From NCBI RefSeq assembly GCF_932294415.1, contig NC_065543.1, positions 42,120,277 to 42,184,276 of the forward strand: a stretch of DNA of 64,000 nucleotides, given 5' to 3'. Both the position numbers and the translations under genes were made by a program. The notes beneath the pieces are model-generated. The model was not told the origin of the DNA. It saw only the letters and a program-made list of their open reading frames with translations, and searched no databases. The DNA comes from Quercus robur (taxonomy: Eukaryota; Streptophyta; Magnoliopsida; Fagales; Fagaceae). This document shows positions 1 to 12,583 of this stretch, piece by piece. Position 1 is the stretch's first letter, and every line of letters begins with the position of its first letter.

Positions 1-3000
1 GAGGACACCCGGTAGGACCAAGGCCGAAAGAAGGCAAGGACGGGAGACTGAAGGGATGAAAGACGCCCTAAGCCCCTGGGGGGAAGATTCACAAGCTTCA
101 CTTCATTGACCGCCCCGATAAATCAAGTCCTAATGCAAATCAAGGACGAGAAGGCTTTGACGTTCCCTAGAAAGTTGAAGAGTGATCCCAATAAACGTTC
201 TAGGGATAAGTATTGCCGCTTCCATCGTGACTATGGTCACGATACGCTCGATTGCTATGACCTAAAGCATATCGAGACCCTTATCAGACAAGGAAAATTA
301 CAGAAGTTCGTTAGCAAGGAGAAAACAAATCCACCCCCACAAGACCAACACCCCCGACGGGATAATGAGCGATTGAGACCCCCGATAGGGGACAGAAGGA
401 TGATCGTAGGAGGAACGGCTGCCACCGGGTCATCCAAAAAGACCCGCAAAACCTACCTTCAAATGGTACAAAATGTTCAGCTGACGGGGGCCATGCCAAA
501 GATAGCACGAAGAGAAGGCCCCATTATCGAGTTCTCATAAGAGGATGCGCAACGCCTTCACCATCCACATGACGATGCGCTCGTCGTCAGCTTACGGGTA
601 GAAGACTACAACATACACCGGGTGTTGGTCGACAACGGCAGTTCAGTAGATATTCTATACTACCCAGCGTTCTAGCAGATGAGGATCGACAGGGAGCGAT
701 CGATTCCGACAAATGCCCTGCTCGTGGGTTTTGGAGGGAGCCGGGTATTCCCTCTGGGCGCGGTAACATTGTCCGTTGTGGTAGGCGATTACCTCCAGCA
801 GATAACCAAGGACGTAACATTCTTAGTAGTTGATTGCTCGTTTGCCTACAATGCTATCCTCAGACGACCCACGCTCAATTCGTGGAAGGCGGTAACTTCA
901 ACTTACCACCTGATGATTAAGTTCCCTACCGACTACGGAGTAGGGGAGCTGCGCAGAAGTCAGATGGCCGTGCGCGAATGCTACATGGCCATGATGGAGA
1001 TGGAGGATCAGGTTCAGGCCTTGAATATAGAAGAGCACCGGACGGTGACGGAGCCAGTAGAGAAGCTAGAAGAGATACTCCTTGACAATTCCGATCCTGG
1101 CCGAATGACCAAAATTGGAACACTCGTTAACCCCGCAATCCATTAAGAGCTCATAACCTTTCTCAGAGGCAATCGAGACGTATTCGCTTGGAGCCATGAA
1201 AATATGCCAGGAATAGACCCTTCAGTCATGGTGCACAGGTTGAATGTATCGCCCTCCTTTCCACCTATCCGACAGAAGAAGAGGGTGTTCGCCCCCGAAC
1301 GAGATCGGGCCATAGCAGAAGAAGTCCACAAACTATAGGAAGTAAGTTTCATTAGGGAAGTATACCACCCCAATTGGCTAGTGAACGTAGTAATGGTTAA
1401 GAAAGCTAGCGGAAAGTGGCGGATGTGTGTGGACTTCTTCGACCTTAACAAAGCCTGCCCCAAAGATAGCTATCCCCTCCCAAGGGTCGACGTTCTAGTA
1501 AACTCAACGGCCCGACACCAATTGCTAAGCTTTATGGACGCTTTCTCGGGGTACAACCAAATCCGAATGCACAAAGCTGATCAGGAGAAAACTTCGTTCG
1601 TGACCAGTCAAGGCCTTTTCTGTTACAAAGTAATGCCCTTTGGCCTGAAGAATGTGGGCGCAACGTACCAAAGACTTATGAACAAAATGTTCGCGCCAAA
1701 TTGGGAGGAATGTCTAGGTCTACGTTGACGACATGCTAGTAAAAAGTCGATGGGAGGAAGATCATTTGGAAGATCTCAAAGAAACATTCAACACCCTTCG
1801 TTCTTACAACATGAAGCTCAATCCAGGAAAATGAGCCTTCGGGGTGACGGCGGGAAAATTCCTAGGATTTATGGTGTCCCAAGGGGGGATCGAGGCAAAC
1901 CCGGACAAAATCTGGGCCATTTTGGAGATGGCGCCACCAAGAAATGTGAAGGAGGTACAAAGTCTCAACGGAAAAATAGCAGCACTAAATAGGTTCGTGT
2001 CAAGGGTGACGGACAAATGTTTGCCCTTCTTCCGCACGCTGAAGAGATCATTCGAGTGGACTGCCGAATGTTAGCAAGCATTCAAGGAGTTGAAGGCTTA
2101 TCTCTCCTCCCCACCACTGCTGAGCCCATCACAGCCAAGAGAAGAGCTTTTTCTCTATCTAGCCGTCTCCCCTGTAGCCATCAGCGCTGCCTTAGTCAGA
2201 GAAGAAGAAAAAGTACAAAAGCCCGTATACTACGCGAACCGAGCGTTTCGCAGTGCCGAAGAAAGATACCCTCCTATGGAGAAACTTGCCTTTGCATTAG
2301 TTACGGCGGCCCATAAGCTCAAACCGTACTTTCAAGCCCATACGGTGAACATCCTGACTGACAAGCCCTTGTGACGGGCGATGAGCAATCCTAAGGCTGC
2401 GGGTCGACTAGCGTTATGGGCTATAAAGTTAAGCGAATTTGATATCCAGTACCGCCCATGAACCGCCATCAAAGGATAGATCGTCGCAGACTTCATAGCA
2501 AAATTCACTCATGATGAAGACAAAGGGGCAGAAGAGTCCCCTCATTGGAGCATATATACGGACGAGTCATCCAACAGACAAGCCAGAAGGGCCAGCATCG
2601 TGCTACTATCCCCTGAAGGAGATACAGTTGAATGTATGGTTCGTCTCGACTTCCCCGCTACCAACAATGAATCAGAGTATGAAGCATTAATAGCAGGACT
2701 CGACCTCGCCAAAGCAGCAAGAGCCGCGAGGGTAGTCATCTACTACGACTCTCAGGTCATTACTAACCAAATAAATGGAGACTACGAGTGCAGGGGCGAA
2801 AGGATGAAGAGGTACTTGATCAAGTAAGGGCAAGAGTAGATGACCTAGAAGCCAAAATCGTCCAAATCCCCAAAGGAGAAAATGAGCGAGCCGATTGCCT
2901 TGCAAAGGCCACTTCAGCAGAACATATGGTTATCCCTGGTAATGTACTCTCTTTTTTTCAGCTTTCTCCACTAATAGATTCTAGCAACGTGCAAGACATA

Positions 3001-4241
3001 GGCTATGACAGTAGCTGGACCACGCCGTTAATTTCATACCTAAAAAACGGGGTCTTACTAGACCGAAAGGGGGCTGCAAGAAAGTTGAAGCTCCAGGCGG
3101 CAAGGTTTGTCTTAATAAAAGACGTCTTGTACAAAAGAGGATTCTCCCGACCATATCTGAGATGCTTGGGTACGGAAGAAGCAGACTACGTCATGAGGGA
3201 GGTACACGAAGGAATCTGCGGAAACCAAGATCATTGGTGCACAAGCTTGTGCGAGCAAGGTACTATTGGCCCACTATGCAGAAGGACGCTAAGGCTAATG
3301 TCAAGACCTATGACAAATGCCAAAGGTTCAGCAATATTATTAGACAATCAACCGAAGAGCTGACCCCGATGACGGCCCTATGGCCGTTCGCACAATGGGG
3401 ATTAGATATTATGGGACCATTCCCTACAGCAATACGACAGTTGAAGTTCCTAGTAGTGGGCATTGACTACTTTACAAAATGGGTGGAAGCTGAAGTTTTG
3501 GCCACCATTACGAAGAAGAACATACGAAGCTTTGTCTGGAGATGCATCATATGCAGGTTTGGCATTCCTAGAGTCTTTGTCTCAGACAACGGGAGGTAAT
3601 TCGACAACGACTCCTTCCAGGATTTTTGCTCACAGATAGGAATAAAGAACCACTACTCCTCCCTCGCCCACCCTCAGGCTAATGGCCAGGTCGAAGTCAC
3701 GAATCGATCCTTGCTCAAGATTATCAAGACTTGGCTCGAGGGGGCAAAGGGTATATGGCCTGAAGAATTGCCAAGCATACTATGGGCATATAGGACGACG
3801 GCAAGGACACCCACAGGAGAGACACCGTTCCGGCTAACGTACGGAAGCAAAGCAGTCATCCCGGCCAAAGTTGGGCTCACGAGCTACAGGGTGCACAACT
3901 ATGACAAGAACAAAAATGACGAGACAATGTGACTACAGCTTGACCTAGTGGACGAGATCAAGGCGGCAGCAGAACAAAGGCTCGCTAGGTACCAGGACCG
4001 CATGGCCAAACACTACAACTCTCGGGTCCGACACAGAGACTTCCAAGTTGGAAATCTCGTTCTTAGAAAGGTCATGGGCGCCGCTAGGGACCTTACCAAA
4101 GGGAAGCTCGGCCCCAATTGGGAAGGACCTTACCGAGTTACGTCGTAGCAGAGGAAAGGCACTTACCACCTGGAGACGTTACACGGACAGAAGCTGCCAC
4201 ATCCATGGAACACCGAGCACTTACGAAAGTATTATCAGTAG
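1..4241 (+). pseudogene. Decayed gag-pol region of the first Tat element
   Basis: Fossil coding region, broken many times. Rough parts: gag C-terminus with a zinc-knuckle-like C-H-H-C cluster (about 100-540), aspartic protease with a DNGSS active-site motif (about 560-950), reverse transcriptase with the DLNKACPKDSYPLP and FMDAFSGYNQI blocks (about 1330-2060), RNase H (about 2070-2500), second RNase H of the archaeal-like type (about 2540-2900), and integrase ending in a GPNWEGPYRV (GPY/F) motif (about 3150-4240). Each block matches the corresponding block of the better-kept element at 38.4-43.6 kb. Confidence 0.92.
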
Positions 4242-4543
4242 AAGCGGCAACATAAAGACCAACCTTTTTTATTTACATTTCAGCAAATTTTAGTCTTACT
4301 TCTCAGTTTTATCATTTACTTTAGTTTTTTGCAATAATACCTCTTTTTCGTTTTAATCTCAAAAGGCAGGATTTGGTTTTAGAACTACTTTTATTTACAA
4401 ATGCATGGCAATAAGAGGAGTTCATTCAAAATAGCTGAAGTATCTATTTTAGAAATCTACAGTTTAAAGTTCACAAAAGTGGACGACTAAGTTCACAAAA
4501 GTGAACAACAAAAGTAAACGGCTAAGTCCATAACGCATGAACT

Positions 4544-4990
4544 AAAAAGCTGACAATCTCACCAAATAGATGAGACTATCATCATATGGACAAGGTTCTA
4601 AAACCAACAGGCCTACAAAGATGACAAGCTCATCGAGTCCATGACAGACTAAAGCTAAAAAGCTGACGGTCCCACCAAATAGATGAGACTATCATCATAT
4701 GGACAAGGTTCTAAAACCAACGGGCCTACAAAGATGACAAGCTCATCAAGTCCATGACAGAATAAAGCTAAAAAGCTAACGGTCCCACCAAATAGATGAG
4801 ATTATCATCATATGGACAAGTTCTAAAACCAACGGGCCTACAAAGATGACAAGCTCATCAAGTCCATGACAAACTAAAGCTAAAAAGCTGACAGTCTCAC
4901 CAAACGGATGAGGCCATTGTAGAGCCAACGGGCTTACATTAAGTCCATAAGATGACTGGAAATTATAAAATTGACGATCACATTAAAGTA
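4544..4990. repeat. Tandem repeat, about 113-bp unit, 3' region of the first Tat element
   Basis: The words AAAAAGCTGAC and CACCAAATAGATGAG recur at about 113-bp spacing (starts near 4544, 4657, 4770 and 4882), giving about 3.5 diverging copies. The sequence around it (4242-5460) is non-coding and rich in the same short words (GACGG, CTGACG), so the array probably grew out of the untranslated 3' region. Such arrays are known from Tat/Ogre-type elements. Confidence 0.9.
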
Positions 4991-5459
4991 AGTAAAATAA
5001 TAAAAATGGTGACAATTGACGGGCAAGGTTGTAAAGCCGACGGGCTACAAGTGACGGAACCATTACTTGGATAATGCAACCAAGCTGACGAACCTTGAAA
5101 AATAATGAACATGGTCCTAAACCCAAGGGGAAAGCCCGTGAAACTGACGAGACTATCCAACCCAAAAGGATAAGATGGACATGCTCATAAATCGCAGAAA
5201 AGGCTATACCGACGGAGTCTCCAAACTAGTTCAAAAAACTGACGGGGTTCCCAAAACAGACGGGAATTTTTACCAGGACTTCGCCTAGCACAACCACTGA
5301 TTAAAAAATATGAAAACAACAGGAATAACATGCCATGTAATAAATGCAGTTGTATACAAACAAAAACCCAAACAATTGTTTGAAAAGTAATTAAAATACA
5401 CATTAAACGATTGTTTGCAAAATGATTGAAATACAAGGTTAAAATACAAATAAAAAGAA

Positions 5460-8235
5460 CTAAGGAGCTGGAGTGTCAGCAGGATTCCCGTCAGCTTGTT
5501 GATTTTCAACATCTACAATCACAGTTGGAGTATTGGAAGCAGGAGTAGGAGGGTTTGCAGCAGGCTGGGCTAGAACAACAACACCGTCAGTCATTGTAAT
5601 TCCAGACAGGTCCAGCTCTAGGAATGCTGACGCGACCTACTTAAGGCAATCGTCAAACCCAGTGCCATAATACTCGGCACAAGAGTCAATGAACGATTGC
5701 GTCGCTTTAAAATCTCGAACCGCGTCAGCCCCAGCCATCTACACCCTTCGGCCTAGATCTGTCACCTCCTTCTGGAGCTTTTCATTCTGACGGTTAGCCT
5801 CCGCCAGCTTCTCTCTAACTTCCTTTAGCTCTTGGTATAGCATACGGACGACATCCTTGTACTGCCCCTGTTCATTCATCAGATTGGTAGTATGCTTCCG
5901 AACTCGGGTGACAACTCCCTCCTTGGCAACACAACGATCCTGAAGGGCCTTGACGTGTACCAAGGCTTGAGAAGAGAACACAGACGTCAGTTAGAGTTTA
6001 TCAAAATAAAATAAAACCAATTCGACCAAAAGATAGCAAGCATACCCTAGTGAGATCAAAAAGGGCTGACGCCCCTAAATCATCCGTCCCCAACAAATCA
6101 CAAGGCTCTATGTCTGTCGGTTTTATGAAGGATCCAACCTCCTCGACGGCATAGTCCTTATGGGTCAGAAGGCGGCAGGGACCCTCACTGACGGGACTTG
6201 AGGAAGTCATTACCCCCTTGCCCGCACCATGGCTTGACTTAGGAGGGGATTTTTCCTTTGGAGCACTATCCCTAGGAGTGACGGCGGCCTTCTTAGACGG
6301 ACGGCCGTCACTCCAGTCGGGCTTCCTCTTTGTAGGATTAGCGACGGTCTTAGGGGTTGACGAGGTTTTCCCCCCTGCCTCCTTTGCCCTCTTCTCCTCC
6401 TTCTGACGGGCTATGGCGGCCCTCACTCTCTGTTTAGATTCCATCTCTAGACCAAAAAAAAAAAAAAAAAAAAAAAGTTAGAACAACAGACGGAGGAGTA
6501 GACTGACGGAGGTAATAAGAAATCCACTCACATCGGTGAGAAAATTCGTCCAACTTTCGGGCTTCAGCTGACGTCTTTGGACCCCCACAGTATAAATGAA
6601 TAGTGTCAAGGGTGATCAAATCCCTACACTTATGTTACTCCAAAGGGATTTCTAGAACCCGACAAATGAACTCCTCTTGTTCGTCGGTTATGTAGGGACG
6701 GGTATTAGCTGAAAAGAAGAAAAAGAGAAAGAATGTTAGCAGCGTCAATTTAAAACTAAAGAAACATGGTTGAAGGGATTAACCTGAATCCCTGACAAAG
6801 GCCCAAGTGTTGTCAAAATAACCATGGGGCATCGTCGCCCATTCCTCTTGACAGCAAACCCAATCTGTCCCCTCAACAAAGAAATATCTACTTTTCCAGT
6901 TCCTATTGGAGTCTGGCATATCTGATACTAGCCTCAAACTTTTCTCCCGGGCATTAAAATGATATGTCCCCTTGGACGAGGCGATGTGATGGGGTCTGTA
7001 GCAGTAAAAGAATTCGTCTAAGGTAAGCTGACGGTTTCCTCTGCTAAGGCAACCCCACAGGATTTTAGCACCTATGAAAGTTCTCCAAGCATTTGGGGCA
7101 ATTTGAGTGACAAATAGGTCCAGAAAATCCGCTAGCTGACGGTGTATGGCTGTCAGCAGCAATCTTAGACCCGCAACAAACATGGTGTGCAAGCCTAAAA
7201 CGAGACTGTTAGGCTCAACCTCACTTGGGCTCACAATTTATTTGTAAAGTGGGCTTCAAGATTTCCTACTTTGGGTCGTTCTCGACACAGAGACTTAAAG
7301 TAACGTTCCTCCCCTCTCTAAATGACTATTTTCTCTCTTTTTTCTGAACCCCTTCATCTTCCCCAACTTCTACTATCTATAGCTTAGGTTAGTGGGGAGA
7401 TCATGATTATTGCTATCGCTAGTGCAATTGAAGGTCCAATATTATCTGTTTTATGTGGGTGTTTAGGTGAGAGTGGGATGTAACAATTATGGCCTTGGAA
7501 CTTGGTTCCAGCTCAGGCGAATTTGCTCTGTAATGATGTTCCCCGAGCATCCCATGACTTGCCCGGATAGGGTTTATATGATTGTTTGGGAAGTTTCATG
7601 CCGAGCACAGCTCAAGATCCGAGGTCCAAAACTCATTCTTTATGAAGGCAGTTTCAAGAAGGGCTTAGGGCGATGGGGCTGTTCCATTGGGCCTGAGCCC
7701 AGGGCCCATATGGGTCTTGGGATCTCGGTGCCGTACACATGGCATCATACATGCCAATGTCAGCGGTTCTCCTTGAATAACATCTTTCATCCTCTCTAGG
7801 GAGATAGATCGGGATATGGTCCGGAATTTGGTAGCGGGTGCGCAACTCCCTAAAAACCTTATCACTCATCATGGGAAAAAACTTGTTGACGGCCTAGTCC
7901 TCAAGAAAAATGAAAGGACGGTTATCCCCTAGACCCTCTGAGGTCCCTCCACTAGATTCGTCATCACCGTCATCGTCATCCCCGTCAACATCAACATCGT
8001 CCCTGTCACTTTCATTCTCCCCTCTTTCCTCTTCTACTTCATCCTTACCCCCCTCAGTATAACTCTCATCACCGTCGGGAGATTGGGCCGACATTTCCCT
8101 CTCTGACGGAGGTGAGAAGTCCTCTGACTCATCACCAGAACCAAAGGCCTCGTCGTAGCCCGCTCCTTCGCGGACTGACAACTCCTCACACGATGCGTCA
8201 CTTGACATCTGACTACCTACAAGTGACAGATCCAA
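5460..8235 (-). pseudogene. Antisense gene region of the first Tat element (PF04195-like product), decayed
   Basis: This region reads on the strand opposite to gag-pol, between integrase and the right LTR. Moving along the minus strand there is a very acidic Ser/Asp/Glu-rich N-terminus (about 8235-7900), a domain with the words NAWRTF, LTLDEFFYCYRP and a W..RYFFVEG block (about 7870-6780), a basic Lys/Pro/Ser-rich part (about 6440-6050), and a helical, heptad-like part (about 5980-5740) followed by a Pro/Ala-rich tail to about 5460. The second part resembles the 'putative gypsy type transposon' domain (PF04195) from memory of the family. The same order of parts occurs in the element at 37695. 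The blocks are separated by intron-like gaps. It is interrupted by the solo LTR at 7186-7737 and is a fossil. Confidence 0.75.
7186..7737. mobile_element. Solo LTR nested in the antisense gene of the first Tat element
   Basis: A 552-bp segment begins TGTGCAAGCC, ends GCCGTACA, and is bracketed by the direct repeat CATGG at 7181-7185 and 7738-7742. TG...CA ends plus a 5-bp target duplication are the mark of an LTR-retrotransposon insertion reduced to one LTR. The antisense protein similarity stops at one edge (near 7743) and resumes at the other (near 7180), which independently supports an insertion. It carries no coding sequence. It is younger than the host Tat element. Confidence 0.85.
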
Positions 8236-8684
8236 TCTAAGTACCTAAGTTGACGTTCTCACTAAAGAATTATTCAGGTATAAGCAAAAATAAAAGGAAA
8301 GAGGAAATAGAACTTACTTGTAAGTTGACTTTCTTAGAAAAACGGCTTCAATGGCAGTAATGGATAAGCTGACGGAAGTAAGGAATGAGCTGACAAAAAT
8401 CAAGGCAACGGTCTCTCTCTTTCAAAGATCAGCAAAGAAGAAATAGAGGAAATGAGGAGGAGCCGCTTATATATATAGAGTGGAAGTGCGCGGAAGACGA
8501 AGCGACGCCCTCGTCAGAAGCAAAGCCAATGAGAAAGCACCATTTGTCCAAAGCATTAAATGCACGGCGGCTCGAGGAATTCCTCATAAATAATTTTCCC
8601 TCTCCCTTAAAGAATATAACAATGATCAGTCAATAAGAACGTTAACTCCATAACCCGTTAGTATAGAAAGTGACAGAGATATGG

Positions 8685-8698
8685 AGTAGGGGGCAACT
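8685..8698 (+). other. Polypurine tract of the first Tat element
   Basis: A purine-rich run ending GTAGGGGGCAAC lies immediately before the TG that opens the right LTR. The same GGGGCAAC word precedes the right LTR of the element at 37695. It primes plus-strand DNA synthesis in this family. Confidence 0.75.
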
Positions 8699-9325
8699 GA
8701 TAGGGATAAAATAAAGATTACTCACAATAAGATAAGTCGACGGTTAAAAGTGGACGGATACAACTGAACCCATCAGCCCTTATCTGAAGACTATCGACGA
8801 AAGGGATATGTAGGGAGAAGCATCGACAAGGCATACCCTAAGGCTGACGGAGTAATGAAGCTGACGGCATCATAAGGCTGAAGGGATCCTGAAGCTGATG
8901 GGATTGAGACTAAAGGCATAGGGTAAGTTGATGACATTAGTCAAAGATTGCTTGCCAATCACGTTTGCGTGTGTAAGGGAATGACTTGCCCTCCACATTT
9001 TGAGAAACCTAAGAGGGATTCCTATTTGGAAAGGATCCCGCAAAATACGCTCAAGAAGACTCCTATAAGGAAAAGACTTCTACTCCAAGGAAAAGGGGTC
9101 AATCCCTACTACTATAAAAACCCAAGCACCCTCACAAACCAAGGTACGCATAATTTACCCTCTCTAGCACTCTAGAGTTGTGAGAATAGTTCTAACTTGA
9201 CCTTCGGAGGGTAGTTGGCTGGTACCACACCAGTGCTCTCTGTGAGGTCCTCTCTTTTTTGTGCAGGTGCTATTTCGAGCGTGCGAGGACTGTGTGGCTT
9301 ACTGATGATTTTTTCAGCATCATCA
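8699..9325 (+). repeat. Right LTR of the first Tat element
   Basis: Starts TGATAGGGAT after the polypurine tract and ends at a CA within CAGCATCATCA (9322 or 9325). Length of about 625 bp matches the 633-bp LTRs of the related element, and both families begin TGATAG. A TATA-like CTATAAAAA sits at about 9112-9120 (TATAAAAA from 9113). The LTR sequences of the two elements otherwise differ, so they are different families. Confidence 0.8.
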
Positions 9326-9515
9326 TTTTGTATCAAATGATATCATGTTATTTGTATCAAAATTCAATAAATAAGAGGCATGTATGCAAAAATAACTACC
9401 CACCAATATATGTCTTTCAATTGTTAGTGGATTAGTTTTTTTTTTTTTTTGGTCATATCTCACACTTATTAGATTTTGATACTGTTGACTTGGTATCATT
9501 TGATATCAAATTCCT
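9326..9515. mobile_element. Short inverted-repeat (MITE-like) element
   Basis: Roughly 40-bp imperfect inverted repeats, sharing TATCAAATGATA and GTATCAAAAT words, lie at about 9328-9370 and 9475-9513 with about 100 bp of AT-rich DNA between. No clear target duplication is visible, partly because the left edge touches the LTR end. It lies just upstream of the HSP70 pseudogene; 9516-9637 would be that gene's promoter and leader. Confidence 0.45.
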
Positions 9516-10021
9516 TCGTGAGGTCAAGGCATATGTATATTATATAGTACCGTCTTTAACCGTGTCTCATATTCAGTCTACTTTCATCTACTTAGTTTCG
9601 GTTTAAAAAAGACTTTGAGCTTCTTGTCCCGACGACAATGGCCAACAAAGGAAAGGGTTCAGGGATTGGGATAGATCTAGGTACAATGTACTCATGTGTG
9701 GTAGTGTGGCAAAATGAAAGAGTAGAAATACTAGAGAATGATCAAGGTAACAAGACAACTCCTTCCTTTGTTGCTTTCACTCAGGCGGAACGCTTGGTTG
9801 GTGATGCAGCCAAGAACCAAGTTGCTGGGAACGCCACCAACTCTGTCTTTGGTAATCTCTCTACAATGAAATTCCCCCTCTCTCCTTTTTTATAAAATAG
9901 ATGAATAAAAAGATTTTCTTTTAATGAAGAAAGAGATTTTTTTTTAAAAAAAATTTCTTAAAATCTTGTTTTTCCACTTACCAATATCAAATTATGTTTT
10001 TCTTTTTCTTTTTATATTTTA

Positions 10022-10190
10022 TTTTACAAGTTAGAAATTTCACTCTAAGCTAATTTAAGTGTATGCATGCGTGAAACTTCCTCTTTTAGATTTAAACTTC
10101 AGCCATTTCCCCTTACATTCTATAATCACTTATACTTGTAGAGTGACCATCGCTCCAAGGGTACGCGGTGGTTATCAAACTATATTCTTG
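10022..10190. repeat. Dispersed repeat copy in the HSP70 pseudogene intron
   Basis: Sequence around TTTCACTCTAAGCTAATTTA, then a GTGAA-CTTCCTCTTTTAGA block, has a clear second copy at 18046-18150. The copy here continues through GTGACCATCGCTCCAAGG. No coding capacity or termini were identified. It is probably part of an older interspersed element. Confidence 0.55.
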
Positions 10191-10383
10191 AAAACCTTTT
10201 AATCTTACCGTAGCTAGTTTTATTTTAATTTTGAAAGTATTGAAAAAAATATTATGGAGATATTATTTTTCTTTTTAATTTGAAACTGTTAGCAGTTATT
10301 GTAGGAGTAGAATTTAATGGATTGTGGATAGTTTTACATTTCTTAATACAAAATTTATCATATATTCTTTTAGATAAATAAGA

Positions 10384-10543
10384 GAAATGCTATTACAACA
10401 ATATTTTCACAACAATTCCAAGTTAGCCAGTTACTTGCTGTTATTGTGGGAAAGAAAGTAATTTCAATGATGAATTTAAATTAAAAATCCGTAACAACCT
10501 AACACCTAAAATTTGTTGTAAAAATATTGTAAAAATAAATGAT
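10384..10543. mobile_element. MITE-like inverted-repeat element in the HSP70 pseudogene intron
   Basis: About 160 bp with imperfect inverted ends: ACAACAATATTTTCACAACAA near the left end and TTGTTGTAAAAATATTGT near the right. Similar ACAATATTTTCACAA words recur at about 57130-57160 and 62010-62090, so this is one of several copies. The target duplication is not clear. Confidence 0.5.
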
Positions 10544-11588
10544 CTCTTTCATAAAAGTGATTTGCAAAGGTTAATAAGGGAAAACAAATCTGCTCTTACC
10601 ATTTGGACTCGCGTAGAGAAAGTGTGAAGATGCTGGTATGGATTATTGGGTAACGAGTTTTGTGGAAAGCAAAAGATAATTGGATGTATCATTATATGTC
10701 GAGCTGTTTGTATTCACTGTAATATTTTGTTTCTCAAAAAAGAAAAAAGAAAAAAATCCCTTTAAGAATTTTCATTAAAAAAAAAAATCAATTTTAGAAA
10801 TCTTAATAATAGCATTCATATATCAAAACGTCATCTATTCAGGGTTCGAAGTCAGGATACGAATTCGCAACTTCAATAATAGAAATCATTAAAGAACTAG
10901 GAAACTTTTCTACATTCCGGCATCAATTACGAACTTATTGCTCTTTCTTTTTAAGTGTCAAATTTATTTTGACAAAGTTTTCATAGTAGCAAATCTCAAC
11001 AAATAAAATAGTATAAAAGAGGGAGAAAAAATATTTAAGATTAAATTACAAGCGTAAAGTTCGGAGTAATTTCAAATTTGTTCCCTAAAGTTTCGAATTT
11101 TTTATATACTCCCTTATCGTTAAGTATCACGGCACTTTGCAATTTAGACAAAAATCAACCATTAGCACATGAAGTTGCTTTTGATAACATTGTGATTTAC
11201 GTTAAAATCTTCAATTTGATTAGAGCTGATAATACAAGTTTGAATTTTATAATCAGAACTTTAATTAAAATCTAGATAATTACAAATATTGTCGTATATT
11301 TTTGTGATAAATCTCACCACACCCAAATAAAATACACAAAGAAATTATCATAAAAAGAAGTTTCATTGATATTTATAACATTACACACACTTTACTACAC
11401 ACCACTCTTCACTATTTCATTCACGGCTTATTTCCTTACACCAATTTCCTTTCTCACTACTTATTCTTGGATACCTTGATACAATCAGTAGCTAGCCTTA
11501 TATAGAGAATACAAAGGAGATGAAAAAAACATTAAATGCTACCACCTAAGAGTGAATGAAAAAAAAAAATGATTGAGAAGTCCATATT

Positions 11589-12583
11589 TGTTGGCTTTAT
11601 TTAGTTACAAATTTGTATGTATTTATTTATTATTTTAATGTATCTTTCTGGGACTTAATTGTATTAGGGGTAGACATACTTGAGCCTCTTTTTTTCCCAG
11701 CTATTTTGGAAAATTGCATTCTCAATGATCTCGCGACCTCAGGCAACTTGCGGAGCCTGCGAGACACACATGGTAGGATGTTAGGATCAGAGTGATGATT
11801 GGGCAAGTCGCAACCATCTTGCAAGTTGCACAATCTCTATACTTTGCTCTTTGTACATTTTCTGGCTAGTGTATATGTGCTAGTACACACACTCACAAGT
11901 AGTGTGTGTGGCAAGGGCTTCAAATAAGAGTCTTAACAAACCCTAGTTGATAGAATACAATTCTAAGAAAGGCCATTCTATGTAAGAAAAGAGAGAGAGC
12001 TTTTGGTTTTTAAGAAAAATCAACTCCGCCATCTTTTTTTCATCTCTTTCAATCTTCGATTGAGATATTGTATTCCTTCATCTCACCCTAACACATAGGC
12101 CTTGTGAGTTGAGTGAAAGTTCATGGAAACTTGAGAAGCCACATTCAAAATCCTTTTTTTTTTTTTTTTGGTGGTGTTTTCATTGGTGCTTCAATGGAGG
12201 TTCTCCGATAACCTAGAAAGAGAAAGGACTCGGAGTAGTTAGTTGCTAATTGGAGCTTGGAGGGCTCAAGTACATATAGACTTGTGGGCTTAGACGGTTC
12301 ATAATGTTCTTCTGTACTACAACTATCTTGTCTAGTGGAGATTTCTGACAGGTGGTCGGGCAAGAGGTTTTCCACCCAGTGTTACGGGTTTTCCTTTTCT
12401 TAAACACTTCTTGGTATTTGGTTTGGTTTGCTTGCTCTTCCCTTATTTTCATTGTGCTTTATATTTGTTATGCATTGTTTAGTATAGCTTTTGTTCAATG
12501 GAAATTGGTTAATCATTTATACTTGGACTAATATCATTAGTTCAGTTTAAAAGGAGATTAAGCCATAAAAAGCATGGTTTATG
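11589..12583. other. Intron stretch with LTR-like composition, unresolved
   Basis: Rest of the HSP70 pseudogene intron before the solo LTR. It has the feel of an LTR and leader from a copia-type element: TGTTGGC start near 11589, CTTGCGGAGCCTGCGAG words, a T run at 12154-12169, and a CCAGTGTTACGGGTTTTCC word near 12375-12395. I found no matching end or target duplication, so this is a weak call. The part between 10544 and 11588 shows nothing recognisable. Confidence 0.25.

Larger units (their letters stand above)
1..9325 (+). mobile_element. Ty3/gypsy Tat-lineage retrotransposon, 3' portion, old and broken
   Basis: The left LTR and the start of gag lie outside the window. Visible parts in order are the gag end with a zinc knuckle, protease, reverse transcriptase, two RNase H domains, integrase, a tandem-repeat 3' region, an antisense gene region, a purine tract and the right LTR. 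Two RNase H domains, no chromodomain, and an antisense gene after integrase fit the Tat lineage. The coding part is heavily broken (roughly ten or more breaks), so it is a fossil. Age cannot be set from LTR divergence because only one LTR is in view; it is clearly older than the element at 37695. A later insertion at 7186-7737 lies inside it. Confidence 0.93.

Noticed and set aside
6001-6444. A host chromatin protein gene with a basic Lys-rich tail
   Set aside because: Position and neighbours show it is a part of the antisense region of the first Tat element.
11589-12583. A second LTR in the HSP70 intron
   Set aside because: LTR-like words but no paired ends or target duplication; listed only as unresolved.
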